From NCBI GenBank assembly GCA_029778565.1, contig JAKOQC010000575.1, forward strand, positions 1 to 50,237: a stretch of 50,237 nt of DNA, given 5' to 3'. Source of the stretch: a bacterium (GTDB lineage: Bacteria > Patescibacteriota > Saccharimonadia > CAILAD01 > BJGX01). The notes under the pieces are model-generated. The model worked only from the letters and a program-made list of their open reading frames with translations. It had not been told where the DNA came from and did not search any database. The position numbers were made by a program, and so were the translations under genes. Every line of letters starts with the position of its first letter. Position 1 is the stretch's first letter. Below are positions 16,487-23,783 of this stretch, piece by piece.

Positions 16487-18022
16487 ATGAAAATTGATGC
16501 CAGTAAGTTTAAAAAAACCAAAATTGTTGCCACAATTGGCCCAGCTAGCGAAGAAAAAATAGAACAACTATTAGCAGCTGGAGTGAATGCGGTGCGACTC
16601 AACTTTAGTCACAACACGCATAACTGGCACGCTAATGTATTAAAAAGTGCCCGCCAAGCTGCCAAAAAGTTAAACCGATCCGTAGCGGTTATTGCTGATT
16701 TGCAGGGGCCTAAAATCCGCTTAGGCACGTTGTCCGAGGGAAGCATAGAACTTAGTGCAGGGCAAAAAATAGAACTTTGTGCGCATAAAAATTGTGCTGA
16801 TAAGCATTTACCCATTCAATTTGATTTTTCTAGTTTGGTAAAGAAGGGTGATAGTGTATTTTTGCGTGATGGTAGTATTCGTACTGAAGTAGTAAGTGTT
16901 AAAGACGGTGTCATAAACGTTGAAGTAAAAAATTCTGGTAAAGTTTCAAGCAATCATGGTATTAATTTGCCAGATACTATATTTGATTCTAAATCTCTGC
17001 TTACACCCAAAGATCTTAAAGATTTAGAATTTGTGTATAAAAACGATGTAGATTATGTTGCTCTTAGCTTTGTGCAAACCGCCAATGATATTGTGCACTT
17101 ACGTAAGTTATTGCAACAACATAAAAGTGAAGCACGTATTATTGCAAAGATAGAAACTCGTATTGCCACCCAAAACTTAAATGAAATTATTGCTGCGAGC
17201 GATGCAGTTATGATTGCGCGAGGCGATTTAGCCACCGAAACAAGCAACGAAGACGTTCCGCTAATAGGTAGAGAAATAATTCAACTTTGTAGACAGTATA
17301 AGAAACCAGTTATTATGGCCACGCAAATGCTCGAGAGTATGATTAGTAGCCCACAACCAACCCGTGCAGAAGTAAATGATATTGCCAGTGCAGTAAGTTT
17401 AGGCGTAAGTTGTGTAATGCTTTCTGGCGAAACAGCTATGGGACAATACCCCGTGCAGACTGTTGAGCTTATGAAGCGAGTGATTTTAAAAAGTGAACAC
17501 TATTTTGTAGAAAACCGTCTGGAGATAGACTTTGTGCCAGACAAAAATATTAATGATGCAATTGTGCCGATTGAATATAGCCAAGAAGTGGGTAGCCTAG
17601 AACGGCTTATTACAGGTTCTCGTAAAATATTTGGCCATTCGTTTCATTCCGGTAGGTTAGCAGGAGAAGAAGCCCAAACCAGCGTAAGCTTAGCGGCTAT
17701 TACTCTGGCCCAACAAGTAGGAGCCAAGCTTATTTTGGCTGAAACACTGACTGGTAGTACTGCACTGTCTATTGCATCCTTGCGACCACCGATGCCAATT
17801 ATTATAGCCAGCCCGAATGAGAGAGTGTGTAACCAAATGGCAATAGTATGGGGCGGTAAACCATTTTTGGTTTCTAAAAAACGCGAAATATCAGAAAAAA
17901 TTATTAAAGATTTACATAAAAGAGGTAACGTAAAAAAAGGCGACTGGATAGTGCAAGCCTTTGGTAAATCCCGAGGTGTAGCTGGTGGTACCGACACTAT
18001 AAGACTGGTAGAAGTTCAGTAG
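16487..18022 (+). CDS. pyk: Pyruvate kinase
   Basis: Makes ATP and pyruvate from phosphoenolpyruvate. 511 residues, slightly longer than the usual ~470. Seen in order: 'KIVATIGPAS', 'VNAVRLNFSHN', 'DLQGPKIRLG', the B domain at about 75-170, 'TPKDLKDLEFV', 'IIAKIET', 'MIARGDLATE' (usually RGDLGVE), 'KPVIMATQMLESM', 'PTRAEVNDIASAV' and 'MLSGETAMGQYP'. The C-terminal regulatory-type domain begins near 370 and contains most of the extra length. It precedes tpiA, which has its own -10 box. Confidence 0.96.
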   Translation: MKIDASKFKKTKIVATIGPASEEKIEQLLAAGVNAVRLNFSHNTHNWHANVLKSARQAAKKLNRSVAVIADLQGPKIRLGTLSEGSIELSAGQKIELCAHKNCADKHLPIQFDFSSLVKKGDSVFLRDGSIRTEVVSVKDGVINVEVKNSGKVSSNHGINLPDTIFDSKSLLTPKDLKDLEFVYKNDVDYVALSFVQTANDIVHLRKLLQQHKSEARIIAKIETRIATQNLNEIIAASDAVMIARGDLATETSNEDVPLIGREIIQLCRQYKKPVIMATQMLESMISSPQPTRAEVNDIASAVSLGVSCVMLSGETAMGQYPVQTVELMKRVILKSEHYFVENRLEIDFVPDKNINDAIVPIEYSQEVGSLERLITGSRKIFGHSFHSGRLAGEEAQTSVSLAAITLAQQVGAKLILAETLTGSTALSIASLRPPMPIIIASPNERVCNQMAIVWGGKPFLVSKKREISEKIIKDLHKRGNVKKGDWIVQAFGKSRGVAGGTDTIRLVEVQ

Positions 18023-18039
18023 CCGCGCCAATCTAAAAT

Positions 18040-18057
18040 TGTTATACTTATAAACAA
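18040..18057 (+). promoter_or_regulatory. -10 box of tpiA
   Basis: TGT then TATACT (18043-18048), nine bases to the ATG at 18058. No Shine-Dalgarno site, so nearly leaderless. Confidence 0.45.
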
Positions 18058-18831
18058 ATGAATCTCCCCCACAAAATTATTATTGGTAATTGGAAGCTTA
18101 ACGATACTATCGCTGAGGGTACGGTCTTATTACAGAAAATTCACCAAGAGCTGAAAGGATTTTCTGCTGCTACTATTGTGGTTTGTCCACCAGCGACTCA
18201 CTTGTACCCACTGCATAGAGAACTCAAAAGTTTTAAGTCTGATCCTAAAATTGAGCTTGGAGCGCAAAATATTTCTGATTATGAAGCTGGGGCACATACC
18301 GGAGAAGTATCGGCCATAATGGTTCGCGATCTGGCAAAGTATTCTATTATTGGTCATTCTGAGCGACGTACCCATTATGGCGAGACAGACGACCAAATAA
18401 CTCGTAAAGTTGCTATTGCGCTCGAACATGGTTTGCAACCCATTTTGTGTGTTGGCGAAAATTTAGCACAGCGTCACGACGGCAAAGCACATCAAGTAGT
18501 ACTCGATCAACTTAATACTGATCTTTCAGATGTAACTGCCGACGAGATTAAAAAAATCATTATTGCTTATGAACCTGTGTGGGCAATTGGCACTGGTACA
18601 TTTGCGAAGCCTGGCGAAATAGAAGATATGCTGCGTCTTATTCGTAATGCTTTAGTACAACGCTTTGGCCGCTTGGCCAGTACTGAGAGTCGTATTGTAT
18701 ATGGTGGAAGCGTAGATGGTGAGAATGCCAAGGCTATTATGCAGCTGCAGGGTTGCGATGGTGTGCTAGTGGGCGGCGCCAGCTTAAAGCCTAAAGAATT
18801 TGCGGCCATTGTTCACGCCGGCCAGAAATAA
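18058..18831 (+). CDS. tpiA: Triosephosphate isomerase
   Basis: Interconverts dihydroxyacetone phosphate and glyceraldehyde 3-phosphate. 257 residues, standard length. Catalytic features: 'IIGNWKLN' (active-site Lys), 'YSIIGHSERR' (electrophilic His), 'AYEPVWAIGTG' (catalytic Glu and the start of the mobile loop), and 'YGGSV' plus 'GVLVGGASL' for phosphate binding. It follows pyk by 35 bases and precedes ppa, so glycolytic and energy genes are clustered although each has its own -10 signal. Confidence 0.97.
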   Translation: MNLPHKIIIGNWKLNDTIAEGTVLLQKIHQELKGFSAATIVVCPPATHLYPLHRELKSFKSDPKIELGAQNISDYEAGAHTGEVSAIMVRDLAKYSIIGHSERRTHYGETDDQITRKVAIALEHGLQPILCVGENLAQRHDGKAHQVVLDQLNTDLSDVTADEIKKIIIAYEPVWAIGTGTFAKPGEIEDMLRLIRNALVQRFGRLASTESRIVYGGSVDGENAKAIMQLQGCDGVLVGGASLKPKEFAAIVHAGQK

Positions 18832-18854
18832 ACCTAGAAATCTCTTCTTATAAT

Positions 18855-18863
18855 TGCTATAAT
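18855..18863 (+). promoter_or_regulatory. Extended -10 promoter of ppa
   Basis: TGC then TATAAT (18858-18863). Transcription would start near 18870, leaving a leader of about 20 bases with CGGAGA before ATG 18891: a leadered start, unlike pyk. Confidence 0.5.
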
Positions 18864-18890
18864 GTAGCTGAAATTAACCGGAGAACATGA

Positions 18891-19409
18891 ATGTCACTCT
18901 TAGATATGACCTATGGCGACAAAGCGCCAAATATTGTAAATACCGTAGTCGAAAACTCGAAAGGTAGTCGACTTAAAATTGAATTTGATAGAGAATTAAA
19001 TAATTTTGTATTGGATAGAGTACACCAAACCCATCTTGGTAGCCCGGCTGAGTATGGTTTTGTGCCTTCTACACTAGACGAAGATGGCGATGCATTAGAT
19101 GTTTTACTTATTTCTGATGATCCAATGCCAATGGGGCTTGTTGTTCCTACTCGGGTAATTGGCGTGATGTATATGGTAGATAGTGGCGAGGTAGATAATA
19201 AGCTAGTGGGTGTACCTGCCGATGATAAACATTATGACGACATTCAAGCTATTGAAGACGTAAGTGAACACTGGAAGAAAGCAGTACAACATTACTTTGA
19301 ACACTATAAAGATCTTAAAGGTGATAAGGTAGAAATTAAAGGTTTTGCCGGTATTGAAGAAGCTACCAAAATTTTTAATGAATGTGTAGAACGCTATAAT
19401 AAGAAATAA
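18891..19409 (+). CDS. ppa: Inorganic pyrophosphatase
   Basis: Hydrolyses pyrophosphate from nucleic acid and tRNA-charging reactions. 172 residues, the size of bacterial family I enzymes. Metal and substrate residues are in 'KIEFDRELN', 'PAEYGFVPSTLDEDGDALDVL' (partly quoted as the DGDxxDVL signature) and 'VGVPADDKHYDDI'. The C-terminal 'EHWKKAVQHYFEHYKDL' is typical of the family. The GNAT gene follows after nine bases, suggesting co-transcription. Confidence 0.96.
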   Translation: MSLLDMTYGDKAPNIVNTVVENSKGSRLKIEFDRELNNFVLDRVHQTHLGSPAEYGFVPSTLDEDGDALDVLLISDDPMPMGLVVPTRVIGVMYMVDSGEVDNKLVGVPADDKHYDDIQAIEDVSEHWKKAVQHYFEHYKDLKGDKVEIKGFAGIEEATKIFNECVERYNKK

Positions 19410-19418
19410 ACGATTTCT

Positions 19419-19997
19419 ATGTCTGATTCTCCGGAAGTATCTAATGAGCCAGTGAATAATGGGCTGAATACTAAATTAACATCAGAACTCAAAGGTATAC
19501 AGAATGAAAAAGAAAGGGCTCAAGAGATTTCTGTAAAAGAAGTAACAGCGAAAGATCTTCTTGAGCTAGATAGAATTATGCCATTTGGACCAAAAAACTA
19601 TCATCAAGAAAGATTAAAGATGCAACAAGATGGAAAAAGTGTATATCTCATTGCAAGAAATGGCACAGAGTTAGCCGGGCATGCCGAACTTATTTTGGGC
19701 GGTCCTAAAGAGAGTGAAGTCAAAGAGTCGTTAAGCGATATACCAGAAATTAATGGAGCTGAAGTTCGACCTGAGATGCAATCGAATGGGATTGGTACGC
19801 AAATTATCCTTGCGGCAGAGCAAGCAGCGAGAGAAAAAGGGTACAAGCAAATATGTTTGGGTGTTAGTGAAAAAAATCCTCGTGCAAGAGCTCTTTATGA
19901 AAGACTTGGTTATACGGCCAGAAACTTACCTAGACGTTCTGTAACAACTCAATCTGGTGAACAATTTTCTGTTGAATATCTTGTAAAAGACCTGTAA
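19419..19997 (+). CDS. GNAT family N-acetyltransferase
   Basis: 192 residues. A charged N-terminal extension of about 40 residues precedes a GNAT fold. The acetyl-CoA-binding region reads 'EVRPEMQSNGIGTQIILAAEQAAR' (the Q/RxxGxG/A loop in the form SNGIGT). The terminal strand region has 'NPRARALYERLGY'. The substrate is unknown; the family acetylates amines on small molecules, antibiotics or protein N-termini. It lies nine bases after ppa and probably shares its transcript. Confidence 0.85.
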   Translation: MSDSPEVSNEPVNNGLNTKLTSELKGIQNEKERAQEISVKEVTAKDLLELDRIMPFGPKNYHQERLKMQQDGKSVYLIARNGTELAGHAELILGGPKESEVKESLSDIPEINGAEVRPEMQSNGIGTQIILAAEQAAREKGYKQICLGVSEKNPRARALYERLGYTARNLPRRSVTTQSGEQFSVEYLVKDL

Positions 19998-20023
19998 CTA
20001 ACTAGTAGTAGGAAATAATCGTG

Positions 20024-20032
20024 TGCTACAAT
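20024..20032 (+). promoter_or_regulatory. Extended -10 promoter
   Basis: TGC then TACAAT (20027-20032). The leader of about 27 bases contains the strongest Shine-Dalgarno site in the window, AAGGAGG at 20054-20060, five bases before ATG 20066. Confidence 0.5.
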
Positions 20033-20065
20033 CTGATAGTCATAATCTAGCCTAAGGAGGTAGAG

Positions 20066-20479
20066 ATGAAGATCTTTGTTTGTTGTAGTAAAGCGTTTTA
20101 CCCACGTGTTGCGCCCATTAAACATCAGTTAGAAGCAATGAGACACACCGTAACTTTACCCAATAGTTATGACAATCCAGGTAGAGAAGTAGAAATGCAT
20201 AATTTAGGCGCCAGAGAGCATGCGCAGTGGAAAGCCAGTATGCTTCGCTTGCAAAAGCAAAAAGTAGAAGACTGTGATGTTATTTTGGTACTTAACTTTA
20301 CTAAAAATGGCGTGCCTAACTATATCGGTGGAGCAACTTTTCTAGAGATGTACATGGCTTTTGAGGCTAGTAAACCAATTTTTCTGTACAACCAAATTCC
20401 CGAAGGGATGCTATGTGATGAAATACTGAGTTTTGAACCAACTGTAATTAATGGCGATCTTCAATTAGTTAGAATCTAG
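20066..20479 (+). CDS. Nucleoside 2-deoxyribosyltransferase-like protein
   Basis: 137 residues with a small Rossmann-like layout: an N-terminal strand 'MKIFVCCSKAF', a middle 'VEDCDVILVLNF', and 'GGATFLEMYMAFEASKPIFLYN'. The last motif resembles the segment of nucleoside 2-deoxyribosyltransferases and related DUF4406-type proteins in which a Glu is the nucleophile ('GGATFLEM'). Catalysis on a nucleotide is plausible but not shown. A strong AAGGAGG precedes the ATG. The terminator starts inside the last codons. Confidence 0.6.
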   Translation: MKIFVCCSKAFYPRVAPIKHQLEAMRHTVTLPNSYDNPGREVEMHNLGAREHAQWKASMLRLQKQKVEDCDVILVLNFTKNGVPNYIGGATFLEMYMAFEASKPIFLYNQIPEGMLCDEILSFEPTVINGDLQLVRI

Positions 20480-20498
20480 AAATCTAGGTTCTTTTTTT
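20472..20498 (+). terminator. Rho-independent terminator overlapping the stop codon
   Basis: GAATCTAG (20472-20479) pairs with CTAGGTTC (20484-20491, one G-U) around AAAT, followed by seven T. It separates the upstream gene from the RNA unit that starts at about 20515. Confidence 0.8.
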
Positions 20499-20499
20499 A

Positions 20500-20514
20500 T
20501 GTTAGAATATATCT
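20500..20514 (+). promoter_or_regulatory. Extended -10 promoter of the rRNA-like RNA
   Basis: TGT then TAGAAT (20503-20508) and six bases to a predicted start at A20515. That start is the first base of AACCCG, which can close a helix with the 3' end of the RNA. Confidence 0.55.
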
Positions 20515-21006
20515 AACCCGCAAGCGTTTCGGGTTCTACAACGGCTTGGCTTTGCCGAACCTTCCTACGAGTAACGAAAAGCTGACACACGAACGTGATA
20601 AGGGAGAGAAAAAGTAAACGCTTCTCGACCTCCGGATAATCCGCCAACCGGCGGACGGAGCAAAATGCGGAAGTGGATCTGCAAAGATAGCCAGGACTAA
20701 GGCTTAAAAGCAGCCCTAGGTTTAAAGAGTGCGTAACAGCCCACTGGTTCGAGTAGGTCTGCTCTGCAACGCACGTAGGTACACTTGGTAATGCCGGTAT
20801 CGTGCTCGGTTGGGCCTAGTGCTCCATTTTGTACCAACTCCACTGCACGCAGCCGCGGTAACAGTGGTGTAGGGTAGAGGGCTGTGCCAAGCAGCTTGCT
20901 GCCACGTCTGGAAGGAAGAAGTGCTTCGGTGCGTAAACTTTCAGTCGGTACCGGTGTGGTAGGCAGAGATTCGCCCATAGTCTCTGTCTACCCACCGGGT
21001 TTTTTA
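20515..21006 (+). ncRNA. Structured RNA with a 23S rRNA GTPase-centre-like core
   Basis: About 490 bases with no credible ORF, own promoter and own T-run. The 5' end AACCCG (20515-20520) can pair with CGGGTT (20996-21001), directly followed by T6. Bases 20690-20748 reproduce the 23S rRNA GTPase-associated centre (helices 42-44): GCCAGGA, then GGCTTAAAAGCAGCC (23S usually GGCTTAGAAGCAGCC), then TTTAAAGAGTGCGTAACAGC and CCACTGGT. The equivalents of E. coli A1067 (20706) and A1095 (20735) are kept, and GCCAG can pair with CTGGT. Weaker collinear similarity to 23S domain II seems to continue to about 20940 (GGTAGAGGGCTGTG, CTGGAAGG..AGAAGTGC). Known motifs of RNase P RNA, tmRNA and 6S RNA were looked for and not seen. 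Function unknown; a ribosome-mimicking decoy or L11-binding RNA is an inference. Confidence 0.7.
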
Positions 21007-21044
21007 TTTACGTGCGCTTTTTGTTCGCCGGTAATTATTCATAG

Positions 21045-21056
21045 TACAATAGAGTA
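21045..21056 (+). promoter_or_regulatory. -10 box for leaderless dut
   Basis: TACAAT (21045-21050), six bases AGAGTA, then ATG 21057. No Shine-Dalgarno site. Confidence 0.5.
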
Positions 21057-21497
21057 ATGAGCAAATTAGTTATAAAAATAAAACGATTCGACAAAACTAT
21101 TCCCCTGCCAGAGAGAAAATCAGACGGCGCAGCATGTTTAGATCTCTCGGCCAGAGTCGACACCGTAATAGGGCCAAAAAGCTTTGGTAAAATACCACTC
21201 AATGTAGTGGTGCAGGTACCTAAAGGCCACTGGGTGATGCTGGCAGCACGTAGCTCGACCCATAAGTTAGGATTACTACCAGCAAATGGCATAGGTATTG
21301 GTGATGAAGACTTTTGTGGAGATGATGATGAATATCAGTTCTTAGTGTATAACACTAACGAAACAAAGGTAAAAATCGAAAAAGGTACAAGGGTAGCTCA
21401 AATGATGGTCTTATCTTACGAAATACCGGAAATAATAGAAGTAGAAAAAATGGAATCGCAAAACCGTGGTGGTATTGGGAGTACTGGTACAAAATAA
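21057..21497 (+). CDS. dut: dUTP diphosphatase
   Basis: Converts dUTP to dUMP, keeping uracil out of DNA. 146 residues, trimeric dUTPase length. The five family motifs are recognisable: 'DGAACLDLSA' (1), 'ARSSTHKLGLL' (2), 'GIGIGDEDFCGD' (3, less usual than the GVIDxDYRG form), 'GTRVAQMMVL' (4), and C-terminal 'RGGIGSTG' (5). Motifs 1 and 3 diverge enough that a relative acting on another deoxynucleotide is a minor possibility. The last base of its TAA is shared with the ATG of the helicase gene, so translation is coupled. Confidence 0.9.
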   Translation: MSKLVIKIKRFDKTIPLPERKSDGAACLDLSARVDTVIGPKSFGKIPLNVVVQVPKGHWVMLAARSSTHKLGLLPANGIGIGDEDFCGDDDEYQFLVYNTNETKVKIEKGTRVAQMMVLSYEIPEIIEVEKMESQNRGGIGSTGTK

Positions 21498-23650
21498 TGA
21501 GTAAAATTCTCGACGACCTTAACGATCAACAGCGCGAGGCTGTGTTGGCAATTGATGGCCCAGTACTAATGTTGGCCGGTGCCGGCTCTGGTAAAACAAA
21601 AACACTTACCCACCGCCTGGCGTATTTAGTGCAAGAAAAAAAAGTAAACCCGGCAAATATTTTGGCGGTAACGTTTACTAATAAGGCTGCCGGCGAAATG
21701 CGTAGGCGGGTGGCCAGACTTTTGCGCTTTGACGAAGACAATTCTCAATATCTGCCATTCTTAGGAACATTTCATTCTATAGCTAATCGTATTTTGCGTC
21801 GCGAGGCAGCCGAGATTGGGTATAGTAGTAACTTTCTTATTTATGACACATCTGATAGCCAGTCATTAATTAAGAAGATATTAAAAGATCTCAAAATTGA
21901 CGAAAAACAAATCACACCGAGTGGTATTGCTAATGCAATATCATCTGCTAAAAATGAGCTGGTAGATCCGCAGGAATATAAAACATTTGCGACTGGTAGG
22001 GTGCAGGAAGCAGCTGCCGAAGTGTACCCACTATATCAAAAAGAGCTACTTAAGGCGGGTGCAATGGACTTTGACGATCTTATTATGAAGCTTACTGTTT
22101 TGCTTATCGAAAACGAAGCAATTCGCAAAAAATACCAGCAACAATTTAAATACATTTTAGTAGATGAGTATCAAGATACTAATCAGGCTCAGTATCAGAT
22201 GGTAAAGTTACTAGCTCAGACACATCACAATATTTGTGTGGTAGGTGATGACTGGCAGAGTATTTATTCTTGGCGAGGGGCTAATTACGAAAACATCTTA
22301 AATTTCGAAAAAGATTATCCTGAAGCAAAGGTTATTAAGCTAGAACGCAACTATCGTAGCACCCAAAATATCTTAGATGCAGCCCATGCGGTTATTACAC
22401 GTAATACTTCACGATCAGAAAAAACCCTATGGACCGAGCAAGGCAGTGGCGAACAAATTCATATTGTAGGTGTACGCGACGAGCTCGATGAGGGTCGGTT
22501 TGTTATAGAAACATTAAAGCAACTGCAAAAAAATGATAGTCGTCTCGGCCTGCACGACTTTGCTATTTTGTACCGCACCAACGCACAAAGCCGTAGTTTA
22601 GAAGAAGCTTTTTTGCGTTATGGTATTCCATATCAAATTATAGGTGGGGTAAGATTTTACGAGCGCAAAGAAATAAAAGATATCTTGGCATATTTGCGAT
22701 TTATTTATCAGCCTAATGATGCCGTTAGTCTGGGACGTATTATTAATGTTCCGGCCAGAGCTTTAGGCCAAAAATCACTAAGTGTATTTTACGACCATGC
22801 TGCCAAGTATGAGTTACCCTTGCTTGATGCAATGGCGCAGGCTGGAGAAATTGAGGGCCTCAGTTCGCGAGCTTCGGCTAGCTTGGTAGAGTTTGGTGTA
22901 ATGATTACAGGTCTTGCCGAGCTAAGTAAAACTGTACCGGTAAGTGAATTTATCGATGCCGTACTAAAACGCAGCGGATATCTCGATTATCTTAACGATG
23001 GTAGTCTGAGCGCCGAAGAACGGGTAGAAAATGTACGTGAGCTAATAAGTGTCGCCAAAGCCTATGACACAACCGGGCTTGATGAGTTTTTGTCAGAGAT
23101 AGCCTTAATTGCCGATGTAGACAGCCTTAAAAATGGCGGCGAGGCGGTAGTTATGATGACTCTGCACTCTGCAAAAGGTTTAGAGTTTAATACGGTCTTT
23201 ATTTGCGGTATGGAAGAAGGAATATTTCCGCACAGTCGTACCTTTTTTGAGCCAACCGAGCTCGAAGAAGAACGTCGTCTCTGTTATGTAGGAATGACCA
23301 GAGCCAAAGAACGCTTGTATCTACTACACGCTCATGGCCGGCTACTCTATGGAACAACCCAACACAATGTACCTTCTCGTTTTCTTAGCGAGATTCCTGA
23401 CAATTTAGTGGTGCACGACAGTAAAAACACCATTGCTACTATGCAGTCGCAACACTTAGTAGAGAAAGAACAGCCGAGTGATCCGTTTATGTCTGAAGCC
23501 CCAATCCTCACCTCGGGCGATAGGGTAATGCACGAAAGCTGGGGAGAAGGCGAAGTTATTCATGCCGGAGAGTATGAAGTAACGGTGCGCTTTGCGAGTG
23601 TTGGACAAAAAACACTCAATCTTAATTTTGCTCCTTTAAGGAAGTTATAG
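21497..23650 (+). CDS. pcrA: UvrD/PcrA-type DNA helicase
   Basis: Superfamily 1A 3'-5' helicase for repair and replication-fork maintenance. 717 residues. Motifs: Q-like 'LNDQQREAV', Walker A 'GAGSGKTKTL' near residue 28, 'AVTFTNKAAGEMRRR' (Ia), 'LVDEYQDTN' (II), 'VVGDDWQSIYSWRGA' (III), 'LERNYRST' (IV), 'TLHSAKGLEF' (V), 'EEERRLCYVGMTRAKERL' in part (VI). A C-terminal tudor-like segment ('GDRVMHESWGEGEVI') matches the PcrA domain that contacts RNA polymerase. Its product works with dUTPase in genome maintenance. A 7-bp inverted repeat follows the stop. Confidence 0.95.
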   Translation: MSKILDDLNDQQREAVLAIDGPVLMLAGAGSGKTKTLTHRLAYLVQEKKVNPANILAVTFTNKAAGEMRRRVARLLRFDEDNSQYLPFLGTFHSIANRILRREAAEIGYSSNFLIYDTSDSQSLIKKILKDLKIDEKQITPSGIANAISSAKNELVDPQEYKTFATGRVQEAAAEVYPLYQKELLKAGAMDFDDLIMKLTVLLIENEAIRKKYQQQFKYILVDEYQDTNQAQYQMVKLLAQTHHNICVVGDDWQSIYSWRGANYENILNFEKDYPEAKVIKLERNYRSTQNILDAAHAVITRNTSRSEKTLWTEQGSGEQIHIVGVRDELDEGRFVIETLKQLQKNDSRLGLHDFAILYRTNAQSRSLEEAFLRYGIPYQIIGGVRFYERKEIKDILAYLRFIYQPNDAVSLGRIINVPARALGQKSLSVFYDHAAKYELPLLDAMAQAGEIEGLSSRASASLVEFGVMITGLAELSKTVPVSEFIDAVLKRSGYLDYLNDGSLSAEERVENVRELISVAKAYDTTGLDEFLSEIALIADVDSLKNGGEAVVMMTLHSAKGLEFNTVFICGMEEGIFPHSRTFFEPTELEEERRLCYVGMTRAKERLYLLHAHGRLLYGTTQHNVPSRFLSEIPDNLVVHDSKNTIATMQSQHLVEKEQPSDPFMSEAPILTSGDRVMHESWGEGEVIHAGEYEVTVRFASVGQKTLNLNFAPLRKL

Positions 23651-23664
23651 CTCTCTACCTTATT

Positions 23665-23685
23665 TCGAACACATATTTTGTTCGA
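23665..23685 (+). repeat. Inverted repeat after pcrA
   Basis: TCGAACA (23665-23671) and TGTTCGA (23679-23685) form a 7-bp stem without a T-run. It may be a weak terminator or an operator just upstream of the next promoter (-35 at 23693). Confidence 0.35.
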
Positions 23686-23692
23686 GTCAAGA

Positions 23693-23722
23693 TTGACAAG
23701 TGATAAGCATAAAAGATAAAAT
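23693..23722 (+). promoter_or_regulatory. Promoter of the Rpf-like gene
   Basis: TTGACA (23693-23698), 18-base spacer, TAAAAT (23717-23722). Leader of about 55 bases with GAGG before an ATT start. Confidence 0.55.
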
Positions 23723-23783
23723 AGCGCTTAAGGTAAAACAAAAACAAAATCACGAGATAGTTTACTAACAAAGTGAGGCAGTT

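Noticed and set aside
20845-20870. 16S rRNA 530-loop-like sequence (GCAGCCGCGGTAA)
   Set aside because: It matches the universal 16S motif, but the surrounding bases fit the order of 23S domain II at least as well, and one short match is not enough to claim a second rRNA origin.
20697-20978. 93-codon open frame on the minus strand
   Set aside because: It lies entirely within the structured RNA, has no ribosome site, and has a composition dictated by the RNA.
20515-21006. RNase P RNA, tmRNA or SRP RNA as identity of the intergenic RNA
   Set aside because: The invariant RNase P motifs (GAAAGTCC region, ACAGAA near the 3' end), a tRNA-like tmRNA end with CCA, and the SRP tetraloop helix were not found in a workable order on either strand. 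The CTGGAAGGAAG segment fits the 23S-like colinearity better.
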